The notes: generated by a model not told the origin, from the sequence alone. 64,000 bases of DNA from Dyadobacter pollutisoli (GCF_026625565.1 NZ_CP112998.1:2234501-2298500), one strand, 5' to 3'. Counted from the stretch's first letter, positions 48,325-57,596 are shown. A program made the numbers and translations.

Positions 48325-49170
48325 ATGAACCAGCAAACTTATAATTACGACAAAATCGCCAAGGCAATAGAGTTTATCGTTGCCAATGCCAAAGAACAGC
48401 CGTCGCTATTCGATGTGGCTGAGGAGGTGAGTATTAGCCAGTTCCATTTTCAACGTGTTTTTACAGAATGGGCTGGGGTCAGTCCCAAAAAATTCCTGCA
48501 ATACATTACCGCAGGCTACCTCAAAGAAAAAATCAAAGAATCCTCTAACCTCGTTGAGCTGGCGGAATCTGCCGGGTTATCCAGCCAGAGCAGAGTTTAC
48601 GACCACTTTACAGCCATTGAAGCTGTGACGCCGCAAGAATTTAAAAGTTCAGGGAAAGGGCTGGATATCAGTTATGGAATTCACGAAACGCCTTTTGGGA
48701 ATTGTTTCATTGCGGTTACCGAGCGGGGTATATGTTCAATGGCTTTTATCGATGATGCTGGTCGGGACGAACAGTTGATCGTGCTGGCAAAAAAGTGGCA
48801 TTATGCTACCATCCAGCCTGATCAGTCAATTACCCAGCGTTATGTTGACCGTATATTCCAACCTGCACAGAAGTCGCTTGAAAAGCTGCCGCTACTGGTT
48901 CAGGGAACCAATTTCCAGCTGAAAGTATGGGAAGCATTACTCAACATTCCGAGAGGAGCAGTGACTACTTATCAACAAATTGCCCAAAGTATCGGGAATC
49001 CGGGTGCCGTCAGGGCGGTAGGGACGGCTGTCGGTGATAATCCTATTGCGTACCTGATACCGTGCCACAGGGTAATCCGTAAAGAGGGTGTATTGGGTGA
49101 GTACCGGTGGGGAAGCTTGCGTAAAAAAGCGCTGATAGGTTGGGAGGCAGCCCGACAACATGAGGAATAA
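48325..49170 (+). CDS. AraC-type HTH / methylated-DNA-cysteine methyltransferase fusion (Ada-like)
   Basis: A 281-residue protein. Residues 1-100 hold an AraC-type double HTH (SLFDVAEEVSISQFHFQRVF, VELAESAGLSSQSRVYDHFT). Residues of about 110-280 hold an O6-alkylguanine-DNA methyltransferase with the acceptor Cys in IPCHRVI and the helix AVRAVGTAVGDNPIAYL. The N-terminal zinc methyl-phosphotriester domain of full Ada is missing. It probably repairs O6-alkylguanine and may regulate its own gene. I use the ATG at 48325, since the longer frame from 48169 starts in the preceding terminator region with no homology. Confidence 0.9.
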   Translation: MNQQTYNYDKIAKAIEFIVANAKEQPSLFDVAEEVSISQFHFQRVFTEWAGVSPKKFLQYITAGYLKEKIKESSNLVELAESAGLSSQSRVYDHFTAIEAVTPQEFKSSGKGLDISYGIHETPFGNCFIAVTERGICSMAFIDDAGRDEQLIVLAKKWHYATIQPDQSITQRYVDRIFQPAQKSLEKLPLLVQGTNFQLKVWEALLNIPRGAVTTYQQIAQSIGNPGAVRAVGTAVGDNPIAYLIPCHRVIRKEGVLGEYRWGSLRKKALIGWEAARQHEE

Positions 49171-49335
49171 TTTGCACAGGAAATTGTTGGTTGAAATAGC
49201 ACAATTGAAATATGTATTAACTTATAATGCGCTGTATATGAATAAGTAATGCTCATAGTCAATGCAATTTTTCGGTGATGGACTGATATTAGAGTAAAAG
49301 GTGACATATAAAAACCTGTAACTTTAATGTCAGAT

Positions 49336-49941
49336 ATGAAAAAGAATTGGAGCCGCACATTAGCTATTGTACTGGTAATACTGACAATAAGCTCGGCAAG
49401 TTTCGCCCAGTTTTCACTGGGTCTTCAGGGAGGTATCGCGAAGTCGAATGTAGAGGATTCGAAAACCGTAGCAGGTGGTGGTGTTAATTTAAGGGTTTTT
49501 GCCTCTCCGCAGTTGGCAATCGGGGTCGCAGGTAAAATTTACGCCGATGGAAGCGACTACACCGTTGCAGGACAGACATTACGTACCACAGGTACGCTGA
49601 CTCCCGTGACCGGAACATTGGATTATTACTTTGCTACTGGCCCGATCCGTCCTTATATCGGTGGTGACGCGGGTGTATATTTTTCAAAATATGACGCCAA
49701 GTATAATGGCAATACCATCTTTGAGTCTTCACGCCACAGTAATTTCGGTGCGGCGCCGAGAGCTGGTCTGGTATTTGCATTTGGAAACTTAGGAATCCAG
49801 GTTGAAGGTATTTATCACTTTGTTTTTGGTAACAAAAATCATAGCTCTACAACCGGGTCCGCCGATAACATTGACTTCGAATCCACTTCCAAATTTGGAG
49901 GTGTTAATGTTGGGGTCATTTTCGGCCTGGGAGGGAAATAA
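49336..49941 (+). CDS. Outer-membrane beta-barrel protein
   Basis: A protein of about 201 residues with a signal peptide (LAIVLVILTISSASFAQ) and an OmpA/PorT-like 8-strand barrel: GLQGGIAKSNVED, QLAIGVAGKIYAD, IRPYIGGDAGVYFSKYD, FGAAPRAGLVFAFGNLGIQV, and a C-terminal GGVNVGVIFGLGGK. I use the Met at 49336, three codons after another in-frame ATG, since the basic MKKNWSR gives a normal signal start. It has no attached domain. Its role is unknown. A terminator follows. Confidence 0.85.
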   Translation: MKKNWSRTLAIVLVILTISSASFAQFSLGLQGGIAKSNVEDSKTVAGGGVNLRVFASPQLAIGVAGKIYADGSDYTVAGQTLRTTGTLTPVTGTLDYYFATGPIRPYIGGDAGVYFSKYDAKYNGNTIFESSRHSNFGAAPRAGLVFAFGNLGIQVEGIYHFVFGNKNHSSTTGSADNIDFESTSKFGGVNVGVIFGLGGK

Positions 49942-49967
49942 TCCTTCTTATTCTCGACGATTGCAAG

Positions 49968-49993
49968 AACGCGCCAAACAGGCGCGTTTTTTG
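49968..49993 (+). terminator. Terminator after the barrel gene
   Basis: The 8-bp stem AACGCGCC / GGCGCGTT has a 5-base loop AAACA and is followed by TTTTTTG. This is a classic intrinsic terminator. Confidence 0.88.
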
Positions 49994-50045
49994 TTATATG
50001 TCTCAACCGGTATAACTTGCCTTTCTAAATTGAAAAAATAAGCCA

Positions 50046-50927
50046 TTGAAGTCAGAACAGCACTTTCAGGAACCAATCTGCAACTGGCTTGAATCCATAG
50101 GGTTTCGGTGTGAAGAAATGGCTGGCAGTGTTCCGGAAATTGGCCGGATCAAAATTTTCAGCGGTAATGATTATGTCATGCAGCTCATCCTAGTACACCT
50201 GGGAACGTGGCTGAATGAAGATTTACCAAAAAAAATGCAAACTACTTTCGAGCTTATGACAATCGAGCGCGCAGCGGGAAATCAATGTGTGGTGGTTTGG
50301 GAAGATTACTGGATCAGTAAGCCGGAAATAGTCCAATCGCGGCTCTCGGCTATGTTGGGTCGGTCCTATAAAATTCCCGCGCGACTGACCATTGCCCGGC
50401 GCATTGAGAAGAAAGATGCTGTCAGTTTTTTGGAATCCAACCATTTGAATGGCTCTGTCATGTCCAAATTCAGATATGGGTTGTTTTTGCCAAGTCGCTA
50501 TTATCGGGTGTTAGCTGCTGATTTTGAGGCCTATCGTGGAGGGGACGAATTGCTGGTAGCGGTCGCGACGTTTAGCCATCCACGTATATTTAATCAGGAA
50601 GGAGAGACGGTCAGATCCTACGAGCTGATCCGGTTTGCAAGCCTGTTACATACTAATGTGATGGGAGGTCTGGATAAATTGCTCAACGTTTTTGTCAAAG
50701 ACCGGCAGCCAGACGATATCATGACCTACGCGGATCTGGAATGGTCGGAAGGAGCCAGTTACCGGAAACTTGGTTTTGAAATGAAAGGCCGGACTCCGCC
50801 CATTGCCTTCAATTTGGATGTAAATACCATGACGAGAACGTCAAAATCGACAGATTCGGAAGGGCAGGTTACTGTTTACAATGCAGGAAGCATTAAATAT
50901 GTAAAACCGTTTGAATACGCCAGTTAA
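50046..50927 (+). CDS. Unrecognised protein with a phage-endonuclease-associated-type C-terminal domain
   Basis: A 293-residue protein with a TTG start and no signal peptide. The first about 115 residues (ICNWLESIGFRCEEMAGSVP, then QTTFELMTIERAAGNQCVVV) are unassigned. The second half (FLESNHLNGSVMSKFRYGLF, ELLVAVATFSHPRIF, YELIRFASLLHTNVMGGLDK, MTYADLEWSEGASYRKLGFE) has the NHLxG / VAVxTFxxPR / YELxRF / GGxxKLL / YxDxxWSxGxxYxxLGF pattern. I associate this with proteins next to phage homing endonucleases. The fold may be related to acyltransferases. It starts 15 bp before miaA on the same strand. The function is unknown. Confidence 0.6.
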   Translation: MKSEQHFQEPICNWLESIGFRCEEMAGSVPEIGRIKIFSGNDYVMQLILVHLGTWLNEDLPKKMQTTFELMTIERAAGNQCVVVWEDYWISKPEIVQSRLSAMLGRSYKIPARLTIARRIEKKDAVSFLESNHLNGSVMSKFRYGLFLPSRYYRVLAADFEAYRGGDELLVAVATFSHPRIFNQEGETVRSYELIRFASLLHTNVMGGLDKLLNVFVKDRQPDDIMTYADLEWSEGASYRKLGFEMKGRTPPIAFNLDVNTMTRTSKSTDSEGQVTVYNAGSIKYVKPFEYAS

Positions 50928-50942
50928 CGTCTAGCAGAATCC

Positions 50943-51899
50943 ATGACTTTACCATTACTTGTCATCCTCGGCCCCACCGCTTCCGGCAAAACACACATTG
51001 CCACCAGGGTAGCCCATGAGCTGAATGGAGAGATACTCAGTGCAGATTCCAGGCAGGTTTACAAAAACATGGACATTGGTACCGGCAAGGACCTGGACGA
51101 ATACATCGTGAATGGACAAAACATTCCTTATCATTTGATCAACATCCGGGAGGCCGGCGAGCAATACAATGTCAACGACTTTCAACATGACTTTGAACAG
51201 GCATACCATCAGATTTTGACCAAAGGACATTGCCCGATCCTCTGTGGCGGTACCGGTTTTTATATTCATTCATTGTTGAGAGGCCATGCATATGCAGCGG
51301 TGCCCGTGAATGAGCGGCTAAGAGAAGAACTGGAAGGTTTGCCAACCGAATCATTGCTGGCGAGATTTATGCAAATGGATTCGGCTTATCACGCGGTTGC
51401 CGATACGTCCACACGGAAACGTTTGGTCAGGGCCATTGAAATTGCAGAGTTTATTTTGACTGAGCCGGATAGAAGCAGAGCATTCACTTCTTCCGAAAAT
51501 AAATATGAACCGGTTATCTATGGACTTAATCCTCCGGTTGAGATCCGGCGGGAACGAATTACCAGGCGACTTCGTGAAAGGCTCAAAAACGGATTGGTCG
51601 ATGAGGTGCAGCAGTTACTGAATAATGGCTTGTCAGCTGAGCAGCTGATTTATTATGGACTGGAATATAAATATGTGACCCAGTACCTGACCGGCGAAAC
51701 GGATTATGCGACTATGCATGCAAGGCTTGAAACGGAAATACACCGTTTTGCGAAGCGGCAGATGACTTTTTTTCGTAAGATGGAGAAGGATAGGCTGGTA
51801 ATCAGCTGGCTGCCTGATGATTGGTCGGAAACTGAGAAAATTCAGTTTATTTCGACGAATTATCAGGAATTAAAAGACAGATTTTCGGGTATAAAGTAA
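50943..51899 (+). CDS. miaA: tRNA dimethylallyltransferase MiaA
   Basis: A 318-residue enzyme that transfers a dimethylallyl group to A37 of tRNAs reading U-starting codons. The P-loop is LGPTASGKTHIATRVA, the tRNA-contact region is LSADSRQVYKNMDIGTGK, and GGTGFYIHSLLRG and YGLEYKYVTQYLTGE are family hallmarks. DLDEYIVNGQNIPYHLINIR has the expected HxI segment. Length is normal. The gene is 15 bp after the unrecognised gene at 50046. Confidence 0.94.
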   Translation: MTLPLLVILGPTASGKTHIATRVAHELNGEILSADSRQVYKNMDIGTGKDLDEYIVNGQNIPYHLINIREAGEQYNVNDFQHDFEQAYHQILTKGHCPILCGGTGFYIHSLLRGHAYAAVPVNERLREELEGLPTESLLARFMQMDSAYHAVADTSTRKRLVRAIEIAEFILTEPDRSRAFTSSENKYEPVIYGLNPPVEIRRERITRRLRERLKNGLVDEVQQLLNNGLSAEQLIYYGLEYKYVTQYLTGETDYATMHARLETEIHRFAKRQMTFFRKMEKDRLVISWLPDDWSETEKIQFISTNYQELKDRFSGIK

Positions 51900-51929
51900 G
51901 AGTAAGTACATATTAATGACGTCATACCA

Positions 51930-52382
51930 ATGAACAGGAAGATAAGCAGCATGTTGCTTTTGCTGATTTTGAGTGTTACGGATGCCTACCTGTTGGCCCA
52001 TCCGAATCTAATCGGGAAAATTGGCGTATTGGTTTACAAGCATAGTTACATTAAAAACTTCCCGCGGGCGCTGTTGACTGTGCTGCTGGTGGTGGGTATT
52101 TCGTTGCTGATCAGTGAGCTGGTATACCGCTTTGTCGGGAAAAAGACAGCGTTGCTTGTTTATTCGGCATTTATAGCGGTTGAGGTAGGCTGGTTTATGT
52201 ATGTGTATATCACTTTTTCGTCATTCACATACAGCATTACTGGTAAAGCATTCATTTACGGGGCACATTTGCTGCCGGTGATTTTGCTGGGACTGTATGG
52301 GCGGTATCTTGTGAAGAGGCTTCTTGAACCAGGGAGGCCGAAGGATACTGTTGCGGTGATAGGCAAACCTGAGCAGCACTAA
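51930..52382 (+). CDS. Small membrane protein of unknown function
   Basis: A 150-residue protein with four hydrophobic helices (ISSMLLLLILSVTDAYLLA, ALLTVLLVVGISLLISELVY, ALLVYSAFIAVEVGWFMYVY, FIYGAHLLPVILLGLYGRYL) and a polar tail. I recognise no family. It is at the inner membrane. It lies 30 bp after miaA and may be co-transcribed. Confidence 0.65.
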   Translation: MNRKISSMLLLLILSVTDAYLLAHPNLIGKIGVLVYKHSYIKNFPRALLTVLLVVGISLLISELVYRFVGKKTALLVYSAFIAVEVGWFMYVYITFSSFTYSITGKAFIYGAHLLPVILLGLYGRYLVKRLLEPGRPKDTVAVIGKPEQH

Positions 52383-52701
52383 CTTCGAAACCGCTAAAAT
52401 CAGCCGTTTTTTGCAGTATTTTTAATAGCAATAGAATATTAGCATTAATACTTAAAATTGTGAAATATTATTGTCCAGGTCTTGAATTTTCACAAATAAA
52501 ACACGGATAATAATAGAAAGTACACAGTTTTTTAAGATATTGCGGCTTGTGTCGGATCGGGAAATGGTTAATCCTGATTTCAATTAACACAAAATTAATT
52601 TGTTGGATAAGTAAATCAGTAAGGCGGAAAATCTTTGGATTGAATTGACCTGATTTGCAATATCTTGATCATTAACCTTTTTAATTTTATTCTTATTTAA
52701 T
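52383..52701. other. Non-coding gap before gltA
   Basis: About 320 AT-rich bases with no supportable gene. It must hold the gltA promoter, but I cannot pick a clear TTTG/TAnnTTTG pair. No strong hairpin is visible. Confidence 0.5.
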
Positions 52702-53985
52702 ATGTCCCAAATAGCTGAATTAACCCTTGATGGTAAAAAGTACGAGTTCCCTATAATTGAAGGAAGTGAACAAGAGAAAGCGATTGATATTGCGAAATTG
52801 CGTGACCAGACAGGGTATATTACAATTGATGCAGGTTACAAAAATACCGGCGCCACAAAAAGCGCTATAACTTTTTTGGATGGTGAGGAAGGAGTCCTGA
52901 ATTACAGAGGGTATTCGATCGAAGACCTGGCCGAAAAGTCATCATTTCTGGAAGTAGCCTATCTTTTGATTTACGGAGAGCTTCCTACTGAAAAGCAATT
53001 CGCTGATTTTGAGCATGATATAAGAACGCATACACTTGTTAACGAGGATATGCGCAAGATTTTTGAAGGATTTCCGGTGAATGCACATCCAATGGGCGTG
53101 CTTTCGTCACTGGTGAGTGCGATGAGCGCTTTTTATCCTGATACCAATGATCAGAATAGCGATGAAGTGACGCAGCTGCACATTATCCGCCTGATGTCCA
53201 AGTTGCCAACCATTGCAACCTGGTCTTACAAGAAATCACAGGGACATCCGGTTAACTATCCTCAGAACGACCTGGATTATTGCTCCAATTTCTTGAATAT
53301 GATGTTTTCACTACCTGTTGCCAAATACAACGTGGATCCGGTAGTGTCAGCAGCTTTGAACAAATTGCTTATCCTCCATGCTGATCACGAACAAAACTGC
53401 TCTACTTCTACCGTAAGACTGGTAGGTTCGTCTCATGCTAATATTTATTCTTCCATCTCTTCCGGTATCAGTGCATTGTGGGGCCCACTTCATGGTGGTG
53501 CAAACCAAGAAGTGATTGAAATGCTTGAAGCGATCAAGAACGATGGTGGTGATACGCAGAAGTACATTGATATGGCAAAAGACAAAAGCAGCGGTTTCCG
53601 TTTGTTTGGTTTCGGCCACCGGGTTTACAAAAACTTTGACCCACGTGCAAGAATCATCAAAAAAGCAGCTGACGATGTGCTTAACAAGTTGGGTATCAAT
53701 GATCCAGTTCTCGAAATTGCCCAGAGACTTGAAAAAGCTGCGTTGGAAGATGAGTACTTCGTACAACGCAAGCTTTACCCGAACGTAGATTTCTACTCCG
53801 GGATCATTTACCGTGCATTGGGTATTCCTACCAATATGTTCACGGTGATGTTCGCGATAGGCCGTCTGCCGGGTTGGATTGCGCAATGGAAGGAAATGCG
53901 TGCAAACAAAGAGCCGATCGGTCGTCCACGCCAGGTGTACGTAGGAGCTCCGAAAAGAGACTTTGTTCCAATGAGTGAACGATAA
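52702..53985 (+). CDS. gltA: Citrate synthase (type II)
   Basis: A 427-residue hexameric-type citrate synthase that condenses acetyl-CoA and oxaloacetate in the TCA cycle. It has the N-terminal small domain YITIDAGYKNTGATKSAITF, the His in LHADHEQNCSTSTVRLVGSS, the active-site GPLHGGANQEVIEML with His, and FGHRVYKNFDPRA. The catalytic Asp is in YPNVDFYSGIIYRALGIP. The length and N-terminal domain match the E. coli-like, NADH-sensitive class. It has its own terminator. Confidence 0.96.
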   Translation: MSQIAELTLDGKKYEFPIIEGSEQEKAIDIAKLRDQTGYITIDAGYKNTGATKSAITFLDGEEGVLNYRGYSIEDLAEKSSFLEVAYLLIYGELPTEKQFADFEHDIRTHTLVNEDMRKIFEGFPVNAHPMGVLSSLVSAMSAFYPDTNDQNSDEVTQLHIIRLMSKLPTIATWSYKKSQGHPVNYPQNDLDYCSNFLNMMFSLPVAKYNVDPVVSAALNKLLILHADHEQNCSTSTVRLVGSSHANIYSSISSGISALWGPLHGGANQEVIEMLEAIKNDGGDTQKYIDMAKDKSSGFRLFGFGHRVYKNFDPRARIIKKAADDVLNKLGINDPVLEIAQRLEKAALEDEYFVQRKLYPNVDFYSGIIYRALGIPTNMFTVMFAIGRLPGWIAQWKEMRANKEPIGRPRQVYVGAPKRDFVPMSER

Positions 53986-54009
53986 CTTTCTTTTACATAA
54001 AATACCAGG

Positions 54010-54044
54010 AAGAGATTGCTCATACGTGGCAATCTCTTTTTTTA
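54010..54044 (+). terminator. Terminator after gltA
   Basis: The 10-bp stem AAGAGATTGC / GCAATCTCTT has a 9-base loop and is followed by TTTTTT. It lies 24 bp past the gltA stop. Confidence 0.88.
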
Positions 54045-54080
54045 TAAATACATATCAGGACACCGGAATTATAGGAAGTT

Positions 54081-54677
54081 ATGCTTATTAAACAAAAACA
54101 GCTGGAAGGGATTATGTCAGGGCAGATTTCCCTGGCGTTTAGGAAATGGAAGAAACTGGCCGTAAAGGAAGGCAGCCTACTCAAAACCAGCATTGGTATC
54201 GTAAAGATTACGGATATAACGGAGACAGATCTGTCTCAAATATCAGACGACGACGCTAAAAAGGCCGGCTTCAAAGATTTGCAGTCATTGGTCACAGAAA
54301 TGACAAAGTTCGAAGACGGGACCGTTTATAAAATCGGTGTCATTTATCAAAGCGCCGATCCCCGGATTAATCTGAGAGAGCAGAGCCAGATCAGCGATGA
54401 GGAACTGGATTTGGTTAAAGATAAATTACAGAAACTGGACAAATTCAGCAACCAGGGTAACTGGACAACAAAAGTGTTAAAGGCGATTCAGGAAAACCCA
54501 AAATTACGCGCAGTGGAACTGGCTACCAAAGTTGGTAAAGAGAAGGAATGGCTGAAACTGAATGTCCGCAAATTAAAAAACCTGGGCCTGACTATTAGTC
54601 ATGAACCAGGTTATACACTTTCGCCGCTCGGCGAGTATGTTTTGGGATCGCTTCCGGACAAAAGCCCAAAGAACTAG
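54081..54677 (+). CDS. Hypothetical protein with ASCH-like N-terminus and helical C-terminus
   Basis: A 198-residue soluble protein. The first about 100 residues (MLIKQKQLEGIMSGQISLAF, then GSLLKTSIGIVKITDITETD and FEDGTVYKIGVIYQS) look like an ASCH/PUA-type RNA-binding barrel. The rest (about 125-190, KVLKAIQENPKLRAVELATK, then WLKLNVRKLKNLGLTISHEP) looks like a winged-helix unit. The combination suggests nucleic-acid binding, but I cannot name a family firmly. Its 3' end overlaps the convergent pdxH gene by 4 bp. Confidence 0.65.
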   Translation: MLIKQKQLEGIMSGQISLAFRKWKKLAVKEGSLLKTSIGIVKITDITETDLSQISDDDAKKAGFKDLQSLVTEMTKFEDGTVYKIGVIYQSADPRINLREQSQISDEELDLVKDKLQKLDKFSNQGNWTTKVLKAIQENPKLRAVELATKVGKEKEWLKLNVRKLKNLGLTISHEPGYTLSPLGEYVLGSLPDKSPKN

Positions 54678-55315
54678 GGTGACAATCTTTCGATTTTCCA
54701 GCTGTTATCAACAGTTTTCAGGTAGGCGAGCCGGTCGTGCAAGCGACTGGGCCGTCCCTGCCAGAATTCAATGTAATCGGGGGTGACCCGGTAGCCTCCC
54801 CAATGCGGTGGGCGGGGTACAGCATGATCCCTGAAACGCTCATTCAGTTCCCGGGTTTTGTCATCCAATACTTCCCTCCCCGAAATGACCTCACTCTGGT
54901 CCGAAACCCACGCGCCGATCTGGCTTCCACGCGGACGAACAGCAAAATACTCGTCGGATTCTGCTGCTGTTGTTTTCTCAATGCGGCCCTCGATCCGGAC
55001 CTGTCTTTCGAATTCCTTCCAAAAGAATGTCAATGCTACCTGCGGATTGGATTCCATCTCAATGGACTTCTTGCTGTGGTAATTGGTATAGAATGAAAAA
55101 CCAACCTGATTAAGGTCTTTCAGCAGCACAATCCGGCCCGACGGGCGGCCATTAAATACGGTACTGAGGAGCATGGCATTAGCCTCTGTGATATCGGCCT
55201 TTACTGCTTCGTTAAACCATAACTTGAACTGTTTCAGTGGATCAGGGTCCAAATCTGTTTCATGGAGTCCCTTTAAATTATAGTCATGGCGGATTTTTGC
55301 GATGTTATGGTCCAT
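54674..55315 (-). CDS. pdxH: Pyridoxamine 5'-phosphate oxidase
   Basis: A 213-residue FMN enzyme that makes pyridoxal 5'-phosphate from pyridoxine or pyridoxamine phosphate. FMN and substrate contacts are in GRPSGRIVLLKDLNQVGFSF, YTNYHSKKSIEMESNPQVAL and FFWKEFERQVRIEGRIEKT. The C-terminal signature PPHWGGYRVTPDYIEFWQGR with RLHDR is complete. Length is normal. It converges with the ASCH-like gene and diverges from the DUF349 gene. Confidence 0.95.
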   Translation of the reverse strand: MDHNIAKIRHDYNLKGLHETDLDPDPLKQFKLWFNEAVKADITEANAMLLSTVFNGRPSGRIVLLKDLNQVGFSFYTNYHSKKSIEMESNPQVALTFFWKEFERQVRIEGRIEKTTAAESDEYFAVRPRGSQIGAWVSDQSEVISGREVLDDKTRELNERFRDHAVPRPPHWGGYRVTPDYIEFWQGRPSRLHDRLAYLKTVDNSWKIERLSP

Positions 55316-55421
55316 TGGATGCTAATATGTTCAATGTTAAGAAGCCAAAATTAGCCATTTCAGAGGAAAGATTATTAGATTTGTAATCCATAAGAGACGT
55401 ACTTACGAAACAAGAACCACG

Positions 55422-57326
55422 ATGGCACAAGAACAACAGGAAGGGGTCAAAAGCGACGAGCAGGAAGACCTGACACAAAAGACGATTGACACCCTGGAAA
55501 TTGATCTTAACAATGAGTTGACGGAAGAACATGAGGAGGAAGTGCCGGACGTTGATTACAGCCAATTGTCGAAAGAACAACTGGTTAACTTGTTAGAGAA
55601 TGAACTGGCGTCTATACAGGCGGAAGGAGCGAAGCCGGCACTGCTGAAAAAGGCAGAAGCAGTGGCGCGCGAAATCCGTCCCGTGCTCGATCAGATCAAA
55701 CTGAAAGACAGGGAAGCCGCTCTTAGTGCTTTCGTTGCCGATACTGGTGGCGAGGATGGTTTTGAATACAGATACGATGCCGAAACCCAGAAAATTGACT
55801 CCCTGAGCAGGGAAATCAGAGGGATGAAGAACTCGTACTATCAGAGCCAGGAGAAAGAAAAAGAGAAGAATTTTAATGTAAAAACGGCTCTGCTGCAACG
55901 TCTTCGCTCACTGCTGGAAGACGAGGGAAACCGCGAAACGGATGCCTCGGGCCTAAAATCCAGCTGGGAAGAGTTCAAGAAAATTCAGGAAGACTGGAAG
56001 CACGCAGGTAATATAGCAAGTCCGCATAACGGTACATTATGGGCTACTTATAATGCATTGATCGACCGTTATTTCAGCAACCGCAACATATACTTTGAAC
56101 TAAAAGAGCTCGACAGACGCCGTAATGCAGAATTGAAAGCTGAGCTTTGCGAGAAGGTGGAAGAGTTGGGGAAATCGCTGGAAAACCGTCCAATGACGCG
56201 TGAAATCCTGAATGACGCCAATCATATTTTTGAAGAATACAAACATTTGGGCCCCGCTCCAAAAGAAGATCAGGAGAAACTATGGCAGCGATTCAAGGAA
56301 GCGCTGGATGTGCTTTATGATGCACAGAGAGGCCAGTTTGCCGAGCAGAAGAAATCAATGCAGGAAAACTACGACCTGAAACTCAAAATTTACGAGTCGA
56401 TCGTACCATTTACGTCCTACAATTCAGGCAGTATTAAGGAGTGGAATGCCAAGACGAAGGAAATCATGGCGTTTCAGGACCAGTGGGTTGCTTTGAAAGG
56501 CATTATGCCACGTGAGGAAGGAAAAGACCTGAGCAAGAAATTCTGGGCAGCACTTAAAACCTTCTTCAACAACAAGGGAGAGTTTTTCCGTCAGCTTGAA
56601 GCAAAAAGAGAGCAAAATCTGGAACTGAAAAACCAGCTGTGTACCGATGCGGAAGCGATCCTGGCAACGGGCGAAGATAACCCGTCGACCACGCAGAAGA
56701 TCATTGAACTTCAGAAAAGATGGAAAGGTATTGGCCAGGTTCCCGAGAAATTCAAGGATACTATTTATGATCGTTTCAAAAAAGCATGCGACGCCTATTT
56801 TGATCAGAAACGCGCCAAGAATAAGGAGGTAGAAGAAGAGTTTGAGAATAACCTGAAACGTAAAACAGACCTGATCGAGCGAATCGAAACGGCTGCCAAA
56901 AGTAAGGATGAGTCTTCCCTTAACCTTTTGAGCGCATTTAAGAGTGAATGGTCTTCGATCGGCTTCGTACCAAAGAAAGACATGCAAACGATCCAGAAGC
57001 GCTACATTGCTGCCATAAATACCTATGTGAGTGCGATCGGCCAGCTTTCTACCAAGGAGAAAGAACAAGCTGTACTGGAAAGTGAAGTGGAATTGGTGAG
57101 AGACGGCGAGGGTGGCCGTAACCTGTATCGCAAGGAAAGCGACATCAGACGTCGCATTACGCAGCTTGAAAACGACATTGCATTATGGCAGAATAACATT
57201 GAATTCTTCGCAAAATCGAAAACTTCTGACCGGTTGAAGCAAGAATTTGAAAGGAAAATCAGCGCCGCGCAAAATCAGCTGGAAGATTTAAAACACCAAC
57301 TGACTATAATTCAGGAGGCTATATAA
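55422..57326 (+). CDS. DUF349-repeat protein
   Basis: A 634-residue acidic, highly helical protein. Tandem DUF349 units are visible as repeats of a W-x(2)-I/K-G pattern: SSWEEFKKIQEDWKHAGNIA, LWQRFKEALDVLYDAQRGQF, QDQWVALKGIMPREEGKDLS, LQKRWKGIGQVPEKFKDTIY and FKSEWSSIGFVPKKDMQTIQ. The ends are coiled coils. It is cytoplasmic, with no signal peptide. DUF349 proteins are widespread in Bacteroidota and have no established function. tRNA-Thr follows 113 bp downstream under its own promoter. Confidence 0.88.
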   Translation: MAQEQQEGVKSDEQEDLTQKTIDTLEIDLNNELTEEHEEEVPDVDYSQLSKEQLVNLLENELASIQAEGAKPALLKKAEAVAREIRPVLDQIKLKDREAALSAFVADTGGEDGFEYRYDAETQKIDSLSREIRGMKNSYYQSQEKEKEKNFNVKTALLQRLRSLLEDEGNRETDASGLKSSWEEFKKIQEDWKHAGNIASPHNGTLWATYNALIDRYFSNRNIYFELKELDRRRNAELKAELCEKVEELGKSLENRPMTREILNDANHIFEEYKHLGPAPKEDQEKLWQRFKEALDVLYDAQRGQFAEQKKSMQENYDLKLKIYESIVPFTSYNSGSIKEWNAKTKEIMAFQDQWVALKGIMPREEGKDLSKKFWAALKTFFNNKGEFFRQLEAKREQNLELKNQLCTDAEAILATGEDNPSTTQKIIELQKRWKGIGQVPEKFKDTIYDRFKKACDAYFDQKRAKNKEVEEEFENNLKRKTDLIERIETAAKSKDESSLNLLSAFKSEWSSIGFVPKKDMQTIQKRYIAAINTYVSAIGQLSTKEKEQAVLESEVELVRDGEGGRNLYRKESDIRRRITQLENDIALWQNNIEFFAKSKTSDRLKQEFERKISAAQNQLEDLKHQLTIIQEAI

Positions 57327-57364
57327 AAATGCAAAAAAGTTTGTAAAAAAATACTTGCCACTAC

Positions 57365-57395
57365 TTGCGTTGAATAGTCTTTCCTACTACTTTTG
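57365..57395 (+). promoter_or_regulatory. Bacteroidota-type promoter of tRNA-Thr
   Basis: TTG (57365-57367), 20 bases, then TACTTTTG (57388-57395) matches the Bacteroidota consensus. The tRNA begins 45 bp downstream. The -7 block is the same as that of the tRNA-Lys array. Confidence 0.7.
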
Positions 57396-57439
57396 CACCA
57401 TGATAACGGAATAAGAAACGCTATCAGAAAGTAAAAAAG

Positions 57440-57512
<73 letters not shown>

Positions 57513-57522
57513 CTTGAAAATC

Positions 57523-57558
57523 AAGCACTTATAAGGTAAAACTTATAAGTGCTTTTTT
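57523..57558 (+). terminator. Terminator after tRNA-Thr
   Basis: The perfect 13-bp stem AAGCACTTATAAG / CTTATAAGTGCTT has a 6-base loop and is followed by TTTT. It lies 10 bp past the tRNA 3' end. Confidence 0.88.
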
Positions 57559-57596
57559 ATTTGCTACACGTTTTGATACACAACCTAACGGATCAG

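Noticed and set aside
53347..53886. 179-codon minus-strand frame inside gltA
   Set aside because: It is antisense to a complete citrate synthase with all catalytic motifs.
56424..57068. 214-codon minus-strand frame inside the DUF349 gene
   Set aside because: It is a shadow of a gene with repeated helical units. The translation has no domain and no start context, while the plus-strand repeats are clear.
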